Assembly: GCA_017634595.1 (NCBI GenBank)
Contig: JAGBNC010000021.1
Span: 153,645 to 217,644, forward strand
Length of the DNA: 64,000 nt
DNA from: Bacteroidales bacterium
GTDB taxonomy: Bacteria > Bacteroidota > Bacteroidia > Bacteroidales > UBA932
Direction: 5' to 3'
The translations under genes were made by a program, and so were the position numbers. Under the pieces are notes generated by a model. The model had not been told where the DNA came from. It searched no databases and saw only the letters and a list, made by a program, of their open reading frames with translations. Below, one piece after another: positions 35,068 through 45,276 of this stretch (position 1 is its first letter; each line of letters opens with the position of its first letter).

Positions 35068-36305
35068 ATAGTTGTTTTTAATCGGTTAATCAAGTAAGCA
35101 CGCAAGTCCTCCCACTTATAGTACGGCCCGGGGCCGAGCTCAGGGAAGGAACTCTCCCCCTCGTTGAACAAGACCTTCACCAGCACATCGGAGCGTCTGC
35201 CGCGGTAGAACACCAGCTGAAGATTGCAAGCCATAGGCATCATGTAAGTAGGATTCCAATTATCAGACACTTCCTCGAAGCGCAGGCGCCTGTCGTAACC
35301 CTCCAGACCAATCAGGGAGAAGAAGGGCATGAGGCCCACGTCGTGGCTGAAGCGCAAGTCGGCAGCGATACGGTTGCCAGCAACTGCGGCATCGGCCCTG
35401 GCCACAAAGTCCAGGACCAGGGTATCCATAATATGCATGCGCCACTCTCCCTGCTCGACACTGCCGCAGTGCTGGAAGAATTGCTTGGCGGCATAGATGG
35501 ACGATGCCAGCTTAAACTCCTCAGGAGTAAGCGAATGCATGATGGAAGGAATACCAATATAGTCCGCTACGGAGCCGTTGGCAACACAAGTCTCAGCAAT
35601 AAGACGGTCACTCTTGAAGCAAGAGCGGGCGCGCACCGGGTCCGTGAAAATCCTCTTGTAAAGACTTGCAAAATCAAACTGCTCCGCCATAGCCTTATCG
35701 GACTTACGGGAACCTCCCTTAAGCCCCGGGGCGGCCTTGTCCTCACGGCAGAGCACGTCGAAATACTTCTCCCCTGCTACGAATCCAATATGGACCTTAG
35801 GCGCGAAGGAAGCCAGGGCAGCGGCAAAATTGGTCATAGAAAGTATGGCACGCTGCTTATGCGTCGAATAACATGCCACGCTGTCACGCCCTTTCTGCCG
35901 GAATACACGCGGATAACGCGCAGCCATACGGCGAGCTATGGCCTGCTGCTCCTCCGCTCCAAGGCTGGTGATGAGGCCATATACTCCCTGAGATGCACTG
36001 TCAAGCTGGCGGAAGCCGCGCAGAAGGCGCTTGCCCTCTGCGGTAAGAAGGCCGAGAGAATCAGCCTTGGCGAGAGGGTTCAAGCCATTGCCCACATATC
36101 CCTGGTTGACGGGATAGCGGCTGCCATGTCTACCGATATGACTGATATAGAACGGCTTATAGCCGCGTGGCGGGCGAGAGGTGCTTGTCACCCTCTCAGC
36201 ATATGGGTGATACAGCCCCTTCCACTCGTCATACGCGTCCTGGGCCCTGAGGCTCAGGCAAGACAGCGCCGTCAGCAGCAGCAAACTAGCCCACCTGCGC
36301 ACCAT
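35064..36305 (-). CDS. secreted histidine acid phosphatase, MINPP/phytase-like
   Basis: 413 residues with signal peptide [22 protein letters not shown]. The catalytic RHGSRYP is at 59-65, and the proton-donor region reads [13 protein letters not shown] near 325, the HD form. This is the histidine phosphatase clan-2 layout seen in multiple inositol polyphosphate phosphatases and phytases. The start overlaps the metG 3' end by 20 nt. A phosphate-scavenging role on inositol phosphates is plausible, but substrate assignment is inference. Confidence 0.87.
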   Translation of the reverse strand: MVRRWASLLLLTALSCLSLRAQDAYDEWKGLYHPYAERVTSTSRPPRGYKPFYISHIGRHGSRYPVNQGYVGNGLNPLAKADSLGLLTAEGKRLLRGFRQLDSASQGVYGLITSLGAEEQQAIARRMAARYPRVFRQKGRDSVACYSTHKQRAILSMTNFAAALASFAPKVHIGFVAGEKYFDVLCREDKAAPGLKGGSRKSDKAMAEQFDFASLYKRIFTDPVRARSCFKSDRLIAETCVANGSVADYIGIPSIMHSLTPEEFKLASSIYAAKQFFQHCGSVEQGEWRMHIMDTLVLDFVARADAAVAGNRIAADLRFSHDVGLMPFFSLIGLEGYDRRLRFEEVSDNWNPTYMMPMACNLQLVFYRGRRSDVLVKVLFNEGESSFPELGPGPYYKWEDLRAYLINRLKTTI

Positions 36306-38451
36306 TGTTCACTACTTCCTGAGGTGTAATGAAACGCATCTTGCCGTCGCCCTGCTTGGCCATCAATATCATGCCGTGGCTCTCAATGCCGCGGATGACC
36401 CTTGGCTTAAGATTAGCCAAGATGCATATCTGTTTGCCCAGCATATCTTCGGGAGAATAGAACTCCGCGATTCCGGACACAATGACGCGGCTGTCGATAC
36501 CGGTATCGATTGTCAAGCGAAGCAGCTTGTCTGTCTTAGGTACGCGTTCTGCCTCAAGCACAGTGGCAGTGCGTATATCCATCTTCTCAAAGTCCTCGAA
36601 AGTGCATTCCTCTTTCTGCGGAGCTACTTTCCTGGCAGCTTCGGCCTTCTCACGTGCAGCACGCTCGGCGCGTATAGCATCGAGACGGTCAAGCTGAACC
36701 TGAATCTGCTCATCTTCTATCTTGGCGAACAGAAGCTCCGGCTCCCCTATCTCGTGGCCGGCCGGAAGGATCTGGGGCCTGCCGAGCAGTTCCCAATCGA
36801 GCACTATTGCGCCAGGAGCAGGCTCAACTCCGGTATGGAGCGCACGGCCCTCGCCCTCGGCATACGTATTCTCAGTCACCCTCTCTCCCTTACGATGGTC
36901 GGAACCGGCATTCAGGCTGACTCCCAGCATCTTGCGCAGGCGCTCGGCGGCAAATGGAGTAAACGGTTCGAAGGCGATGGCCAGGTCGGCGCAAATCTGC
37001 ATCGAAATGTTCAGGATAGTTGCCGTCCTGTCCAGATCGGTCTTCGCCACTTTCCAAGGCTCGGTATCGGATATATACTTATTGCCGGCACGGGCAATGC
37101 CCATTGCATCTTTAAGGGCCTCGCGGAAACGGTAGTTCTCAAGGTTCTTCTCCATCGACGCCTTAAGCGCGGGGATCTCGGCTATCACTTCCTTATCCAC
37201 GTCAAGCAGCGGCCCGCAGGCTGGCAACTTGCCACCGAAGTACTTGTGTGTCAGCACTATTGCACGGTTGACGAAGTTGCCAAAAATGGCCACTAGCTCA
37301 GAATTGTTATGCACCTGGAAGTCCTTCCAGCTGAAATCGTTGTCCGCAGTCTGAGGAGCGTTGGCAGTAAGCACATATCGCATCACATCCTCCTTGCCAG
37401 GGAAATCCTTCAGGAATTCATGGGCCCATACTGCCCAGCCGCGTGACGTGGATATCTTGTCTCCTTCGAGGTTAAGGAACTCGTTGGCAGGAACATTCTC
37501 CGGCAGGATATAGCCGTCGCCGTAGGCTTTGAGCATCGAAGGGAACACGATGCAGTGGAACACGATATTGTCTTTGCCGATGAAGTGCACCAGGCGCGTA
37601 TCGTCGCTCTTCCACCACTTCTCCCAACTCTGAGGCAGGAGCTCGCGGGTGTTGGAAATATAGCCGATGGGAGCATCGAACCAGACATAAAGCACCTTGC
37701 CTTCAGCGCCTTCCACGGGCACAGGCACGCCCCAGTCGAGGTCTCGCGTGACAGCACGGGGCTGCAGGCCACCGTCGAGCCAGCTCTTCACCTGGCCGTA
37801 CACATTGGTACGCCATTCCTTGTGGCCCTCAAGTATCCATTCGCGCAGCCACTGCTCGTAATCCTGCAACGGAAGATACCAGTGGGTGGTCTTCTTCTTG
37901 ATGGGAGAAGCTCCGCTCAGCTTGGAGCGGGGGTTGATCAGCTCCTCGGGACTCAATGTGCTGCCGCATTTCTCGCACTGGTCGCCATAGGCTCCCTCAT
38001 TGCCGCACCGGGGACAGGTGCCTACTATATACCGGTCGGCCAGGAAAGTTTTGGCCTCAGGATCGTAGTACTGCTCGCTCTCGCGGGTGATGAATTTGCC
38101 GTCCTCGTAGAGCTTGCGGAAGAACTCCGATGCGCCCTCGGCATGCACGGACGAAGATGTGCGTCCGTAGATATCGAAGTTGATACCCAGGCCGCTGAAA
38201 GAGTCACGTATCAGCTTATGGTAGCGATCAACGATATCCTGCGGTGAGCAGCCTTGCTCACGAGCCTTTATAGTGATAGGGACGCCGTGCTCGTCGGAGC
38301 CGCAAACGTACAATACGTCCTCTCCACGCATGCGCAGATAGCGCACGTAAATATCTGCGGGCACATACACGCCCGCCAAATGGCCTATGTGCACGGGGCC
38401 ATTGGCATACGGCAGGGCACAAGTAACCAGTGTTCTTTTCTTTCCGTTCAT
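36286..38451 (-). CDS. metG: MetG, methionyl-tRNA synthetase with C-terminal tRNA-binding domain
   Basis: 721 residues. The HIGH-type motif is in [13 protein letters not shown] (near 14-26), the zinc knuckle in [18 protein letters not shown], and the KMSKS-type motif is KISTSRG. The C-terminal EMAP-like domain (about 610-721) begins [14 protein letters not shown]. Between about residues 512 and 548 there is an extra segment (from [12 protein letters not shown] to EPAPGAIV) where relatives go directly from the anticodon domain to the LLPAGH-type stretch. It follows dnaG by 3 nt and overlaps the phosphatase start. Confidence 0.95.
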   Translation of the reverse strand: MNGKKRTLVTCALPYANGPVHIGHLAGVYVPADIYVRYLRMRGEDVLYVCGSDEHGVPITIKAREQGCSPQDIVDRYHKLIRDSFSGLGINFDIYGRTSSSVHAEGASEFFRKLYEDGKFITRESEQYYDPEAKTFLADRYIVGTCPRCGNEGAYGDQCEKCGSTLSPEELINPRSKLSGASPIKKKTTHWYLPLQDYEQWLREWILEGHKEWRTNVYGQVKSWLDGGLQPRAVTRDLDWGVPVPVEGAEGKVLYVWFDAPIGYISNTRELLPQSWEKWWKSDDTRLVHFIGKDNIVFHCIVFPSMLKAYGDGYILPENVPANEFLNLEGDKISTSRGWAVWAHEFLKDFPGKEDVMRYVLTANAPQTADNDFSWKDFQVHNNSELVAIFGNFVNRAIVLTHKYFGGKLPACGPLLDVDKEVIAEIPALKASMEKNLENYRFREALKDAMGIARAGNKYISDTEPWKVAKTDLDRTATILNISMQICADLAIAFEPFTPFAAERLRKMLGVSLNAGSDHRKGERVTENTYAEGEGRALHTGVEPAPGAIVLDWELLGRPQILPAGHEIGEPELLFAKIEDEQIQVQLDRLDAIRAERAAREKAEAARKVAPQKEECTFEDFEKMDIRTATVLEAERVPKTDKLLRLTIDTGIDSRVIVSGIAEFYSPEDMLGKQICILANLKPRVIRGIESHGMILMAKQGDGKMRFITPQEVVNNGAQVG

Positions 38452-38454
38452 ATT

Positions 38455-40437
38455 TTATTCTGTTTTGTCTCTTCCTATTCTTTGGTTAATACGGCGCTGA
38501 GCTGCCTGCAGCCGCAGCATCTCCTTCATCACGTTCATCTGTTCATCCGGCCCCAACCCGGGGAGCGACTTGCGCAAGTGCTCCAGCCTGTCATGCACCC
38601 TTCGCTCGGCATACACCAGGATAGCCTTAGGCACTCCGGCCGACAGCACGGTGGCAGTAGAAGTGAGCGAGGCCTCGAAAGCTCCGACCGTAAGCTGATA
38701 CTTGCGGGTCGAGAACCGGGCGGCAAGGTCGGCCAAGGTGCGGTCGGTGTCATTCATTATGGTCTTGAGTATATTCTCCTGCGCCAGCCCCTTGTCGTAC
38801 AGTTCTATGTATTTGTCGTACAGAGCCTTGTAAGGAGCGTTTGCAAAGCAGCTCCCGTCGGCCTCAAGCGACTCGCGGATAAAGTCCGCCACGGTAGGCT
38901 TCTCGTCCTCTGTGCCTGAGTAATACGGAGAGTCACTCTCGAATTCCAGTTCTTCGCGGCCGTAGGTCAAAAGATAATACAGCAGATCCCTTTCAGCCGG
39001 CGCCAGTATGCGGTTCTCCAGGAGCGAGTCTTCGTCCCCGGCAGGTGCCGTGTCCCCTTCAGGGACCTTTTCCCAATTATTCTGGTCCCCGGAGGCGCGG
39101 CGCTGCTCCCTCTCCATCTCCCGCCTGGTCTCTTCCTGCTTGCGCCTGCGGTCGGAGGCAATGCGCTGGAAAAGGATGGAAGACTCTATACCGAAACGAA
39201 GTGCCACTGTATCAACGTACACGGAGCGCTTAACAGGATCCGGGATCTCGGCTATGGTATCGGCGATGTCATTGATGAGTTCCGCTTTTCGCAATGGATC
39301 GGAGCCTGCCTGCTCAAGCAGCAGGTCGGTCTTGAACTCGATGAAATCTCTCTCCCCTTCCGCTATGAAGCGCTGCATTTCTTCCAGCGTATGCTTACGG
39401 GCGTAGGAATCGGGATCTTCGCCGTCGGGCAGCAGCACAACCTTTACATTCAGTCCTTCTGCAAGGAAAAGGTTGATTCCACGCAGGGCGGCGTGAATGC
39501 CGGCACTGTCGCCGTCGTACATTATGGTGGCGTTCTCGGTAAACTTATGTATGAGGCGAATCTGCTCCACCGTAAGCGATGTCCCGCACGATGCCACCAC
39601 ATTGGTAATGCCCAGCTGATGCAGGGTCACCATGTCCACATTGCCTTCAACCAGAATACATTTGCCGCTGCGGGCTATTTCCGATTTGGCGAACCAGATG
39701 CCCAGCAAGTTGCGGCTCTTGATGTAAATCTCCGTCTCGGGCGAATTGACATATTTAGCGGGATTGTCGGCATGAAGTGTGCGCCCGCTGAATGCCAGCA
39801 CGCGCCCGCTCACAGAGTGAATGGGGAACATTACCCGCTCCCGGAACTTGTCCGCCACGCTGCCGTCCTCACGCTGCACGGCCAGGCCGGCGGCGAGCAG
39901 ATACTCCATCTTATAGCCCGCCGCCAGGGCCGCATCGCACAGGGCGGTCCTGCCCGACGGCGCCCAGCCGAGCCCGAAATGCTCGATGGTGGAGTCTTCA
40001 ATGCCGCGCTTGTGGAAATAGGCAAGGCCCACCGAACGGCCCTCGGGGGTCTGAAGCTGAGAAGTATAGAACTTCTGAGCAAACTCCGACACCAGCAGAA
40101 GACTCTCTCGGCGCTGCCTGCGGGCAATCTCCTCGGCGCCCTCTTCCTCTTCCACAATATCAATATGATACTTCGAGGCAAGATAGCGCAGTGCTTCCAC
40201 ATAGCTGCAGTGCTCATGCTCCATCACAAAGCCCACGGCAGAGCCGGCCTTGCCGCAGCCGAAGCATTTATAGATGCCCTTCGAGGGCGATACATAAAAC
40301 GAAGGGGTCTTCTCGTTATGGAATGGACAGCAAGCCACATAGTTGGCTCCGCGGCGCCTGAGCGTCACGAAGTCCCCTACTACATCTTCGATACGGGCAG
40401 TATCGAGGATCAGGTTTACTGTCTCCTGAGGTATCAC
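38455..40437 (-). CDS. dnaG: DnaG, DNA primase
   Basis: 660 residues. Makes RNA primers for replication. N-terminal CHC2 zinc finger (ACCPFHNEKTPSF with YKCFGCGKAG), the RNA polymerase core, TOPRIM around ILVEGNVDMVTLHQLG and MYDGDSAG, and a helicase-interacting C-terminal region. The start is GTG at 40437; its GTGA overlaps the recQ TGA, so translation is coupled. metG follows after 3 nt. Confidence 0.95.
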   Translation of the reverse strand: MIPQETVNLILDTARIEDVVGDFVTLRRRGANYVACCPFHNEKTPSFYVSPSKGIYKCFGCGKAGSAVGFVMEHEHCSYVEALRYLASKYHIDIVEEEEGAEEIARRQRRESLLLVSEFAQKFYTSQLQTPEGRSVGLAYFHKRGIEDSTIEHFGLGWAPSGRTALCDAALAAGYKMEYLLAAGLAVQREDGSVADKFRERVMFPIHSVSGRVLAFSGRTLHADNPAKYVNSPETEIYIKSRNLLGIWFAKSEIARSGKCILVEGNVDMVTLHQLGITNVVASCGTSLTVEQIRLIHKFTENATIMYDGDSAGIHAALRGINLFLAEGLNVKVVLLPDGEDPDSYARKHTLEEMQRFIAEGERDFIEFKTDLLLEQAGSDPLRKAELINDIADTIAEIPDPVKRSVYVDTVALRFGIESSILFQRIASDRRRKQEETRREMEREQRRASGDQNNWEKVPEGDTAPAGDEDSLLENRILAPAERDLLYYLLTYGREELEFESDSPYYSGTEDEKPTVADFIRESLEADGSCFANAPYKALYDKYIELYDKGLAQENILKTIMNDTDRTLADLAARFSTRKYQLTVGAFEASLTSTATVLSAGVPKAILVYAERRVHDRLEHLRKSLPGLGPDEQMNVMKEMLRLQAAQRRINQRIGRDKTE

Positions 40438-42650
40438 GATGCTATCTCACACAAGAATTTGATGCGCACAAGACGGATCTCCATCTCGTCGTAATCCGCA
40501 CCGAGGGCGGCTATGGCGTCGGCCACAGAATCGGAAGCCGCCTCATCTTTGAAGTAATCGTATATCTCCTCAACTATGTCCTCGTCAAGATTCTCGCTGA
40601 TATAATAGTCGAGATTGAGTGAGGTACCCGTGGACACGATGGCCTCTATTTCCGTCATAAGCTCTTCCATATCGAGCCCGCGAGCAGAAGCTATATCCTC
40701 TAAAGACATGCACTTATCTATGCTCTGGATGATGAATATCTTGTTGGCGGACTTGCTGGGAGCAGACTTCACTATAAAGTCGTCCGGACGTGATATCTCG
40801 TTTTCTTCAACGTACTTGCGTATGAGGTTCACGAACTCGGTGCCGAACTTGCGCGCCTTACCTTCACCTACGCCCTGGCAGCCCTTAAGCTCCTCAATGG
40901 TAATAGGATACAAGATAGACATATCGTCCAGGGCCGGGTCGCCGAAAATAATCCATGGCTGCAGCTTAAGCTTGCTCGCCACGCTCTTGCGAAGATCCTT
41001 TAGCATAGCCAGGAGCACCGGGTCGCCGGAGCCGCCGCCGCGCATGGCCGCATTGGCCGCCATGGTCTCCTCGTCGTCGTCATCGTCTGAAGAGTCTCCG
41101 CCGGTGAACACGCGGTCTTCCACCATCATGAGCTCATGGGGGTGCTTGTAGAATTCGCGTCCCTTGTCGGTGACGCCTATCAGTCCGTAGCTTTCTATCT
41201 CTTTTTCAAGCAGATGCAGTATCAGCCCCTGATGAATCACGGTACACCAGAACTTGTCGCTGTGGTCGGAACCCTTGCCGTAGAGCGGAAGCGTATCGTG
41301 CTTGTAGGACTTTATCATGGCGTTGGAGGCGCCTGTAAGGATGCCTGCAAGGTGCTCTATCTTAAAGTGCTCCGGCAGCGACTCTATGAGTTCGATAACG
41401 AGCTTCATCTGCTCGCGTCCGTCGAATAGAGGCTTGGGGTGCAGGCAATTGTCGCAGGCCCCGCAGTTGTCGTTGGGATAATCCTCGCCGAAGTAGTTGA
41501 GCAGCAGTTTGCGGCGGCACTGGTTTGATTCGGCGTAGGCTACCACCTCTCCGAGCAGCTGCCGGCTGATTTCCTGCTCCGCCACGGGTTTGCCCTGCAT
41601 GAATTTCTCCAGCTTCTGTATATCCTTGTAGCTGTAGTAGTCGATACAGCGGCCTTCCTTGCCGTCGCGCCCGGCACGCCCGGTCTCCTGATAGTAGCTC
41701 TCTATGCTCTTGGGTATGTCGTAATGGATCACGAAGCGCACGTCGGGCTTGTCAATGCCCATTCCGAAGGCAATCGTGGCCACTATGACGTTGATTCCTT
41801 CTGAAAGGAACGCGTCCTGGTTTTCCGCCCTGGTCTTGGCGTCGAGCCCGGCGTGATAGGGACGCGCCTTGATGCCGTTGATGCAAAGAAGCTGGGCTAT
41901 TTCCTCCACCTTCTTGCGGCTCAAGCAATACACGATCCCGGATTTGCCGGGATTCTGCTTTATGTATTTTATCATGTCCCTGTCCACGTCCTGCTTGTCC
42001 CTCACCTCGTAATATAGGTTGGGACGGTTGAACGACGACTTGAACACGGCAGCATTCTGGATGCCCAGGTTCTTGAGAATGTCGCTCTGCACCTTGGGAG
42101 TGGCAGTAGCCGTAAGCGCTATTATCGGCAGACGGCCGATTTCGTCCACCAGGGCACGTATGCGGCGGTATTCCGGACGGAAATCGTGCCCCCATTCGGA
42201 GATACAGTGCGCCTCGTCCACCGCGTAGAAAGATATCTTGACCTCACGCAGCAGAGCTACATTTTCTTCCTTGGTCAGCGACTCCGGCGCCACATACAGG
42301 ATCTTGGTCTTGCCGCTCAGCAGGTCAGCCCTCACCTCTTCAATCTGCACCCTGTTGAGCGAAGAATTGAGGAAGTGGGCAATGGTACCGGTACCGGCTT
42401 CGAAACCACGTAGCAGGTCCACCTGATTCTTCATCAGAGCAATCAGGGGCGAAATCACAATAGCCGTCCCTTCCATCAGAATGGCCGGCAGTTGATAGCA
42501 GAGGGATTTCCCCCCGCCTGTAGGCATCAGCACGAAGGCGTCTCCGCCTTCCAGCAAATGTCTGATGACACGTTCCTGGTCTCCCTTGAACGTGTCATAC
42601 CCGAAGAACTCTTTGAGTGTCCTGTGGATAGTTGCGGAATCGATTGCCAT
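40434..42650 (-). CDS. recQ: RecQ, ATP-dependent DNA helicase
   Basis: 738 residues. Superfamily 2 helicase with motif I MPTGGGKSLCYQ, DEAH as AVDEAHCISEWGHDFRPEY, and QETGRAGRDG. A RecQ zinc site has Cys in NQCRRKLL and DNCGACDNC. A winged-helix region, an HRDC domain (about 560-640) and an extra acidic C-terminal tail of about 90 residues follow. A DDDDDEE linker lies near 530. It starts 6 nt after the DUF1015 gene and overlaps dnaG. Confidence 0.95.
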   Translation of the reverse strand: MAIDSATIHRTLKEFFGYDTFKGDQERVIRHLLEGGDAFVLMPTGGGKSLCYQLPAILMEGTAIVISPLIALMKNQVDLLRGFEAGTGTIAHFLNSSLNRVQIEEVRADLLSGKTKILYVAPESLTKEENVALLREVKISFYAVDEAHCISEWGHDFRPEYRRIRALVDEIGRLPIIALTATATPKVQSDILKNLGIQNAAVFKSSFNRPNLYYEVRDKQDVDRDMIKYIKQNPGKSGIVYCLSRKKVEEIAQLLCINGIKARPYHAGLDAKTRAENQDAFLSEGINVIVATIAFGMGIDKPDVRFVIHYDIPKSIESYYQETGRAGRDGKEGRCIDYYSYKDIQKLEKFMQGKPVAEQEISRQLLGEVVAYAESNQCRRKLLLNYFGEDYPNDNCGACDNCLHPKPLFDGREQMKLVIELIESLPEHFKIEHLAGILTGASNAMIKSYKHDTLPLYGKGSDHSDKFWCTVIHQGLILHLLEKEIESYGLIGVTDKGREFYKHPHELMMVEDRVFTGGDSSDDDDDEETMAANAAMRGGGSGDPVLLAMLKDLRKSVASKLKLQPWIIFGDPALDDMSILYPITIEELKGCQGVGEGKARKFGTEFVNLIRKYVEENEISRPDDFIVKSAPSKSANKIFIIQSIDKCMSLEDIASARGLDMEELMTEIEAIVSTGTSLNLDYYISENLDEDIVEEIYDYFKDEAASDSVADAIAALGADYDEMEIRLVRIKFLCEIAS

Positions 42651-42656
42651 GGGGAA

Positions 42657-43901
42657 TTAGTCCAAGGTGTGAATTGCAAGTCCGGAACGGAGCTTAGGCT
42701 CGAACCAGGTGGTCTTGGGCGGCATGATCTGGCCGCTGTCGGCTATGTCGAGAAGCTGTTTCATCGACACCGGATACAGGGCGAAAGCGACTTTCATCTC
42801 GCCGCTGTCAACCCTGCGTGAAAGCTCGCCCAGGCCCCTGATGCCACCTACGAAGTCGATACGTTTGTCGGTGCGCAGGTCCTTGATGCCCAGCAGTTTG
42901 TCAAGCACCAGACGGGACAATATCGTAACGTCCAGCACCCCAATGGGGTCGGAATCGTCGTAACGCCCGCTCTTGGCCGTAAAGCTGTACCAACGGCCCT
43001 CCAGATACATGGAGAAGTTGTGAAGCGCCTGCGGCTTGTACGGGTCGGGACCGTTTTGGGGTTCCACTATGAAATCCTCCCCAAGCGCCTCGATGAACTG
43101 CCCGGCAGAATATCCGCCAAGGTCCTTGACCACGCGGTTGTAATCTATAATCTTGAGCTGGCTTTCGGGGAAACACACCGCCATGAAGAAGTTGTATTCT
43201 TCATTACCCGTATGATGTGGGTTCTGCGCCCTCTTCTCAGCACCGACCCTGGCCGCAGCCGCAGTACGGTGGTGACCGTCGGCCACATAGAAGGCATCCA
43301 CCTGACCGGTAAATATTTCAGTGATGCGGGCTACGGTCGCCGGATCGTCAATCACCCAGAACTCGTGGCCGAATCCGTTCTCGTCCGTGAATTTGTATTC
43401 CGAAGGGCCTGCTGCCGCACGCGCCACTATCTCATTGAGTTCCGGCTTGTCGCGATAGGAGAAAAACACAGGCTCTATGTTGGCGTTCTGGATACGCACG
43501 TGGATCATGCGGTCGTCTTCCTTGTCCTTACGGGTCAGCTCGTGCTTCTTGATAACGCCGGAGGCGTAGTCGTCGGTATGGGCGCAAAGCACAAGGCCAT
43601 ACTGGGTGCGGCCGTCCATGGTCTGGGCGTAAACATAGTAACACTCTGAAGGGTCCCTCACCAGCCAGCCCCGCTCGCGCCACAAGCGGAAATTCTCCAC
43701 AGCCTTGTCATAGACGGGTTGTGAATGCTCGTCCGCTATGGGATCGAAGTCAATTTCGGGTTTGGTAATGTGCAGCAACGACTTGGGACCAGCCATCTTT
43801 TTGGCTTCAAGCGAATTAAGCACATCATAAGGAGGAGCAGCGACTTCAGCTGCAATATTCTTCGGGGGCCTGAGGGCCGCAAAAGGTTTTACTCGTACCA
43901 T
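42657..43901 (-). CDS. DUF1015 family protein
   Basis: 414 residues. Opens VKPFAALRPPKNIAAEVAAPPYDVLNS, the DUF1015 start. VADGHHRTAAA near 220 is the most conserved block. The family is often found next to serC and serA in Bacteroidota, and here it lies one small cluster away from them on the opposite strand. Molecular role unknown; the ADGHHR block suggests phosphate or nucleotide chemistry. First gene of a six-gene minus-strand run ending at 34090. Confidence 0.9.
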   Translation of the reverse strand: MVRVKPFAALRPPKNIAAEVAAPPYDVLNSLEAKKMAGPKSLLHITKPEIDFDPIADEHSQPVYDKAVENFRLWRERGWLVRDPSECYYVYAQTMDGRTQYGLVLCAHTDDYASGVIKKHELTRKDKEDDRMIHVRIQNANIEPVFFSYRDKPELNEIVARAAAGPSEYKFTDENGFGHEFWVIDDPATVARITEIFTGQVDAFYVADGHHRTAAAARVGAEKRAQNPHHTGNEEYNFFMAVCFPESQLKIIDYNRVVKDLGGYSAGQFIEALGEDFIVEPQNGPDPYKPQALHNFSMYLEGRWYSFTAKSGRYDDSDPIGVLDVTILSRLVLDKLLGIKDLRTDKRIDFVGGIRGLGELSRRVDSGEMKVAFALYPVSMKQLLDIADSGQIMPPKTTWFEPKLRSGLAIHTLD

Positions 43902-43955
43902 AGGAATTTCAGATTATATCCCCAAGATACGGATAAATTAATTAAAATGCAAATC

Positions 43956-44507
43956 CTACTCCTTCTCGTCGTAGATGATTTCTTCTTCCTCCTTGTCCTC
44001 ATCGACCTCATCCTCATCATCCTCGTCATCCTCGTCCTCATCATCACCGGCTGCGGGGCCGAGGTTCAGTCCTGGGATCTTGCGTTGCTGCTGAGGCAGG
44101 TCTTCGAATGCCACATATCCGTTCTCAAACTCCAGAGGCACAGGCCCCTTGGTCTCGACTATGACAGGAGTGACCACTGAGCCCTGCTCCTCCCCTTCGA
44201 GGGTGATAGTCACGCTTTTACGGGCAGCTATATCATAGAAATAGACAAACTTGACAATCCCGGCGGCAACTGTCTGTGCCACGGAAATCGCATCTACGGT
44301 GCCGAAGCCCAGATCCTGCAGGGCGTAGCGGGCCACTACCTCACCGGAGGCATCGAATGCCTTGAACAAAATCGGCTGGTCCACTGTAAACTCCAGATCG
44401 GCGCGGAGGCGTTTGTGGAAAGTGTAAAGAGAATTGTCCCCGTCCACCTTATATACTCTGTAGAAACCTTTTATCCCCTCAAGGGTAACTCTGTACTTGT
44501 ACACCAT
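43956..44507 (-). CDS. small protein with very acidic C-terminal tail (pRiA4b ORF-3-like?)
   Basis: 183 residues. A compact N-terminal domain (MVYKYRVTLEGIKGFYRVYKV ... LYTFHKRL) ends near 145, followed by about 28 residues that are almost all Asp and Glu. This plan matches the Bacteroidota proteins annotated as plasmid pRiA4b ORF-3 family, but the similarity is by eye only. Acidic tails of this kind can bind basic proteins. It is divergent from yigZ, with an imperfect TATCTTCG element at 44534-44541. Confidence 0.7.
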   Translation of the reverse strand: MVYKYRVTLEGIKGFYRVYKVDGDNSLYTFHKRLRADLEFTVDQPILFKAFDASGEVVARYALQDLGFGTVDAISVAQTVAAGIVKFVYFYDIAARKSVTITLEGEEQGSVVTPVIVETKGPVPLEFENGYVAFEDLPQQQRKIPGLNLGPAAGDDEDEDDEDDEDEVDEDKEEEEIIYDEKE

Positions 44508-44553
44508 AATAGTCTTTTCATGAAATCAGTATGCGAAGATAAAAATAAATCAC

Positions 44554-44561
44554 TAAATTTG
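44554..44561 (+). promoter_or_regulatory. -7 promoter element for yigZ
   Basis: TAAATTTG, exact TAnnTTTG match, 7 nt before the ATG at 44569. Confidence 0.6.
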
Positions 44562-44568
44562 GAGTGAA

Positions 44569-45165
44569 ATGAGCGATATTTATAAAAGTATTTCTTCCAA
44601 GTCGGAGGGTTTGTACAAGGACAACGGCAGCCGCTTCATAGCTTCTGCGTGGCCTGTAGAGTCGGAAGAGGAGATAAAAGTTATAGTCGATGCGCTCAAA
44701 AAAGAATACCACGACGCCAGACACCACTGTTACGCCTACCGCCTGAGGCGGGACGGCTCCGTATGGCGTGCCAACGACGACGGGGAGCCGTCGGGCAGCG
44801 CCGGCCGGCCCATTCTGGGCCAGATAGACTCTGCCGGCCTGAGCGACATCTTGGTAGTAGTGGTCCGCTATTTCGGCGGCATCAAACTCGGAATCCCGGG
44901 CCTGATACGCGCCTACAAGACATCCACCGCCGACGCGCTGGGCAGCGCCACTATCATAGAGAAAATAGCCGGCAGCTGGTACCGTATAGGTTTCGGCTAC
45001 GAGAGCATGCCCCAGGTCATGAAAGTACTGAAAGACCTGGAGCTCCCGCAGCGCTCACGCGACTTCGGTGCCGAGTGCAGTTTGGAGGTCCGCGTACGGG
45101 ATACGCTCAGAGAAGATTTTTTGGAAAGAACACGCACAATCTGTACTTTTGTAGAATGTTTATAA
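44569..45165 (+). CDS. YigZ/IMPACT family protein
   Basis: 198 residues. The UPF0029 N-terminal domain has KKEYHDARHHCYAYRL and NDDGEPSGSAGRPIL followed by VVVVRYFGGIKLGIPGLIRAY, all hallmark blocks. A C-terminal DUF1949-like domain follows. Eukaryotic IMPACT regulates translation; the bacterial role is unclear. A promoter element 7 nt upstream fixes the start. Confidence 0.93.
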   Translation: MSDIYKSISSKSEGLYKDNGSRFIASAWPVESEEEIKVIVDALKKEYHDARHHCYAYRLRRDGSVWRANDDGEPSGSAGRPILGQIDSAGLSDILVVVVRYFGGIKLGIPGLIRAYKTSTADALGSATIIEKIAGSWYRIGFGYESMPQVMKVLKDLELPQRSRDFGAECSLEVRVRDTLREDFLERTRTICTFVECL

Positions 45166-45174
45166 ACTGCTTAT

Positions 45175-45238
45175 CGCCGTACCATATTACAACCGCCCTT
45201 TTCCCAGTATTAACGGGCGGCTGCAATATGGTACGGCG
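45175..45238. repeat. palindromic element C (TTTT-loop class)
   Basis: Arms 45175-45198 and 45215-45238 are 24 nt with two A-C mismatches. The loop at 45199-45214 is TTTTCCCAGTATTAAC. Outside, TGCTTAT (45168-45174) and ATAAGCA (45247-45253) extend the symmetry. It lies between yigZ and serC, with no T-run on the plus-strand 3' side. Confidence 0.8.
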
Positions 45239-45276
45239 GACAGATAATAAGCAACCATAATAATAACCACTATAGT

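Noticed and set aside
36800-36920. palindrome in the MetG extra segment
   Set aside because: Only direct, partial similarities (CCGGTATG and CCGGCATT) were found, no inverted arms.
39391-40494. 367-residue open frame on the plus strand
   Set aside because: Antisense to dnaG, where zinc finger and TOPRIM motifs are intact.
45175-45238. element C as a plain rho-independent terminator of yigZ
   Set aside because: No T-run follows on the plus strand, arms are much longer than needed, and the same loop class also occurs between divergent genes.
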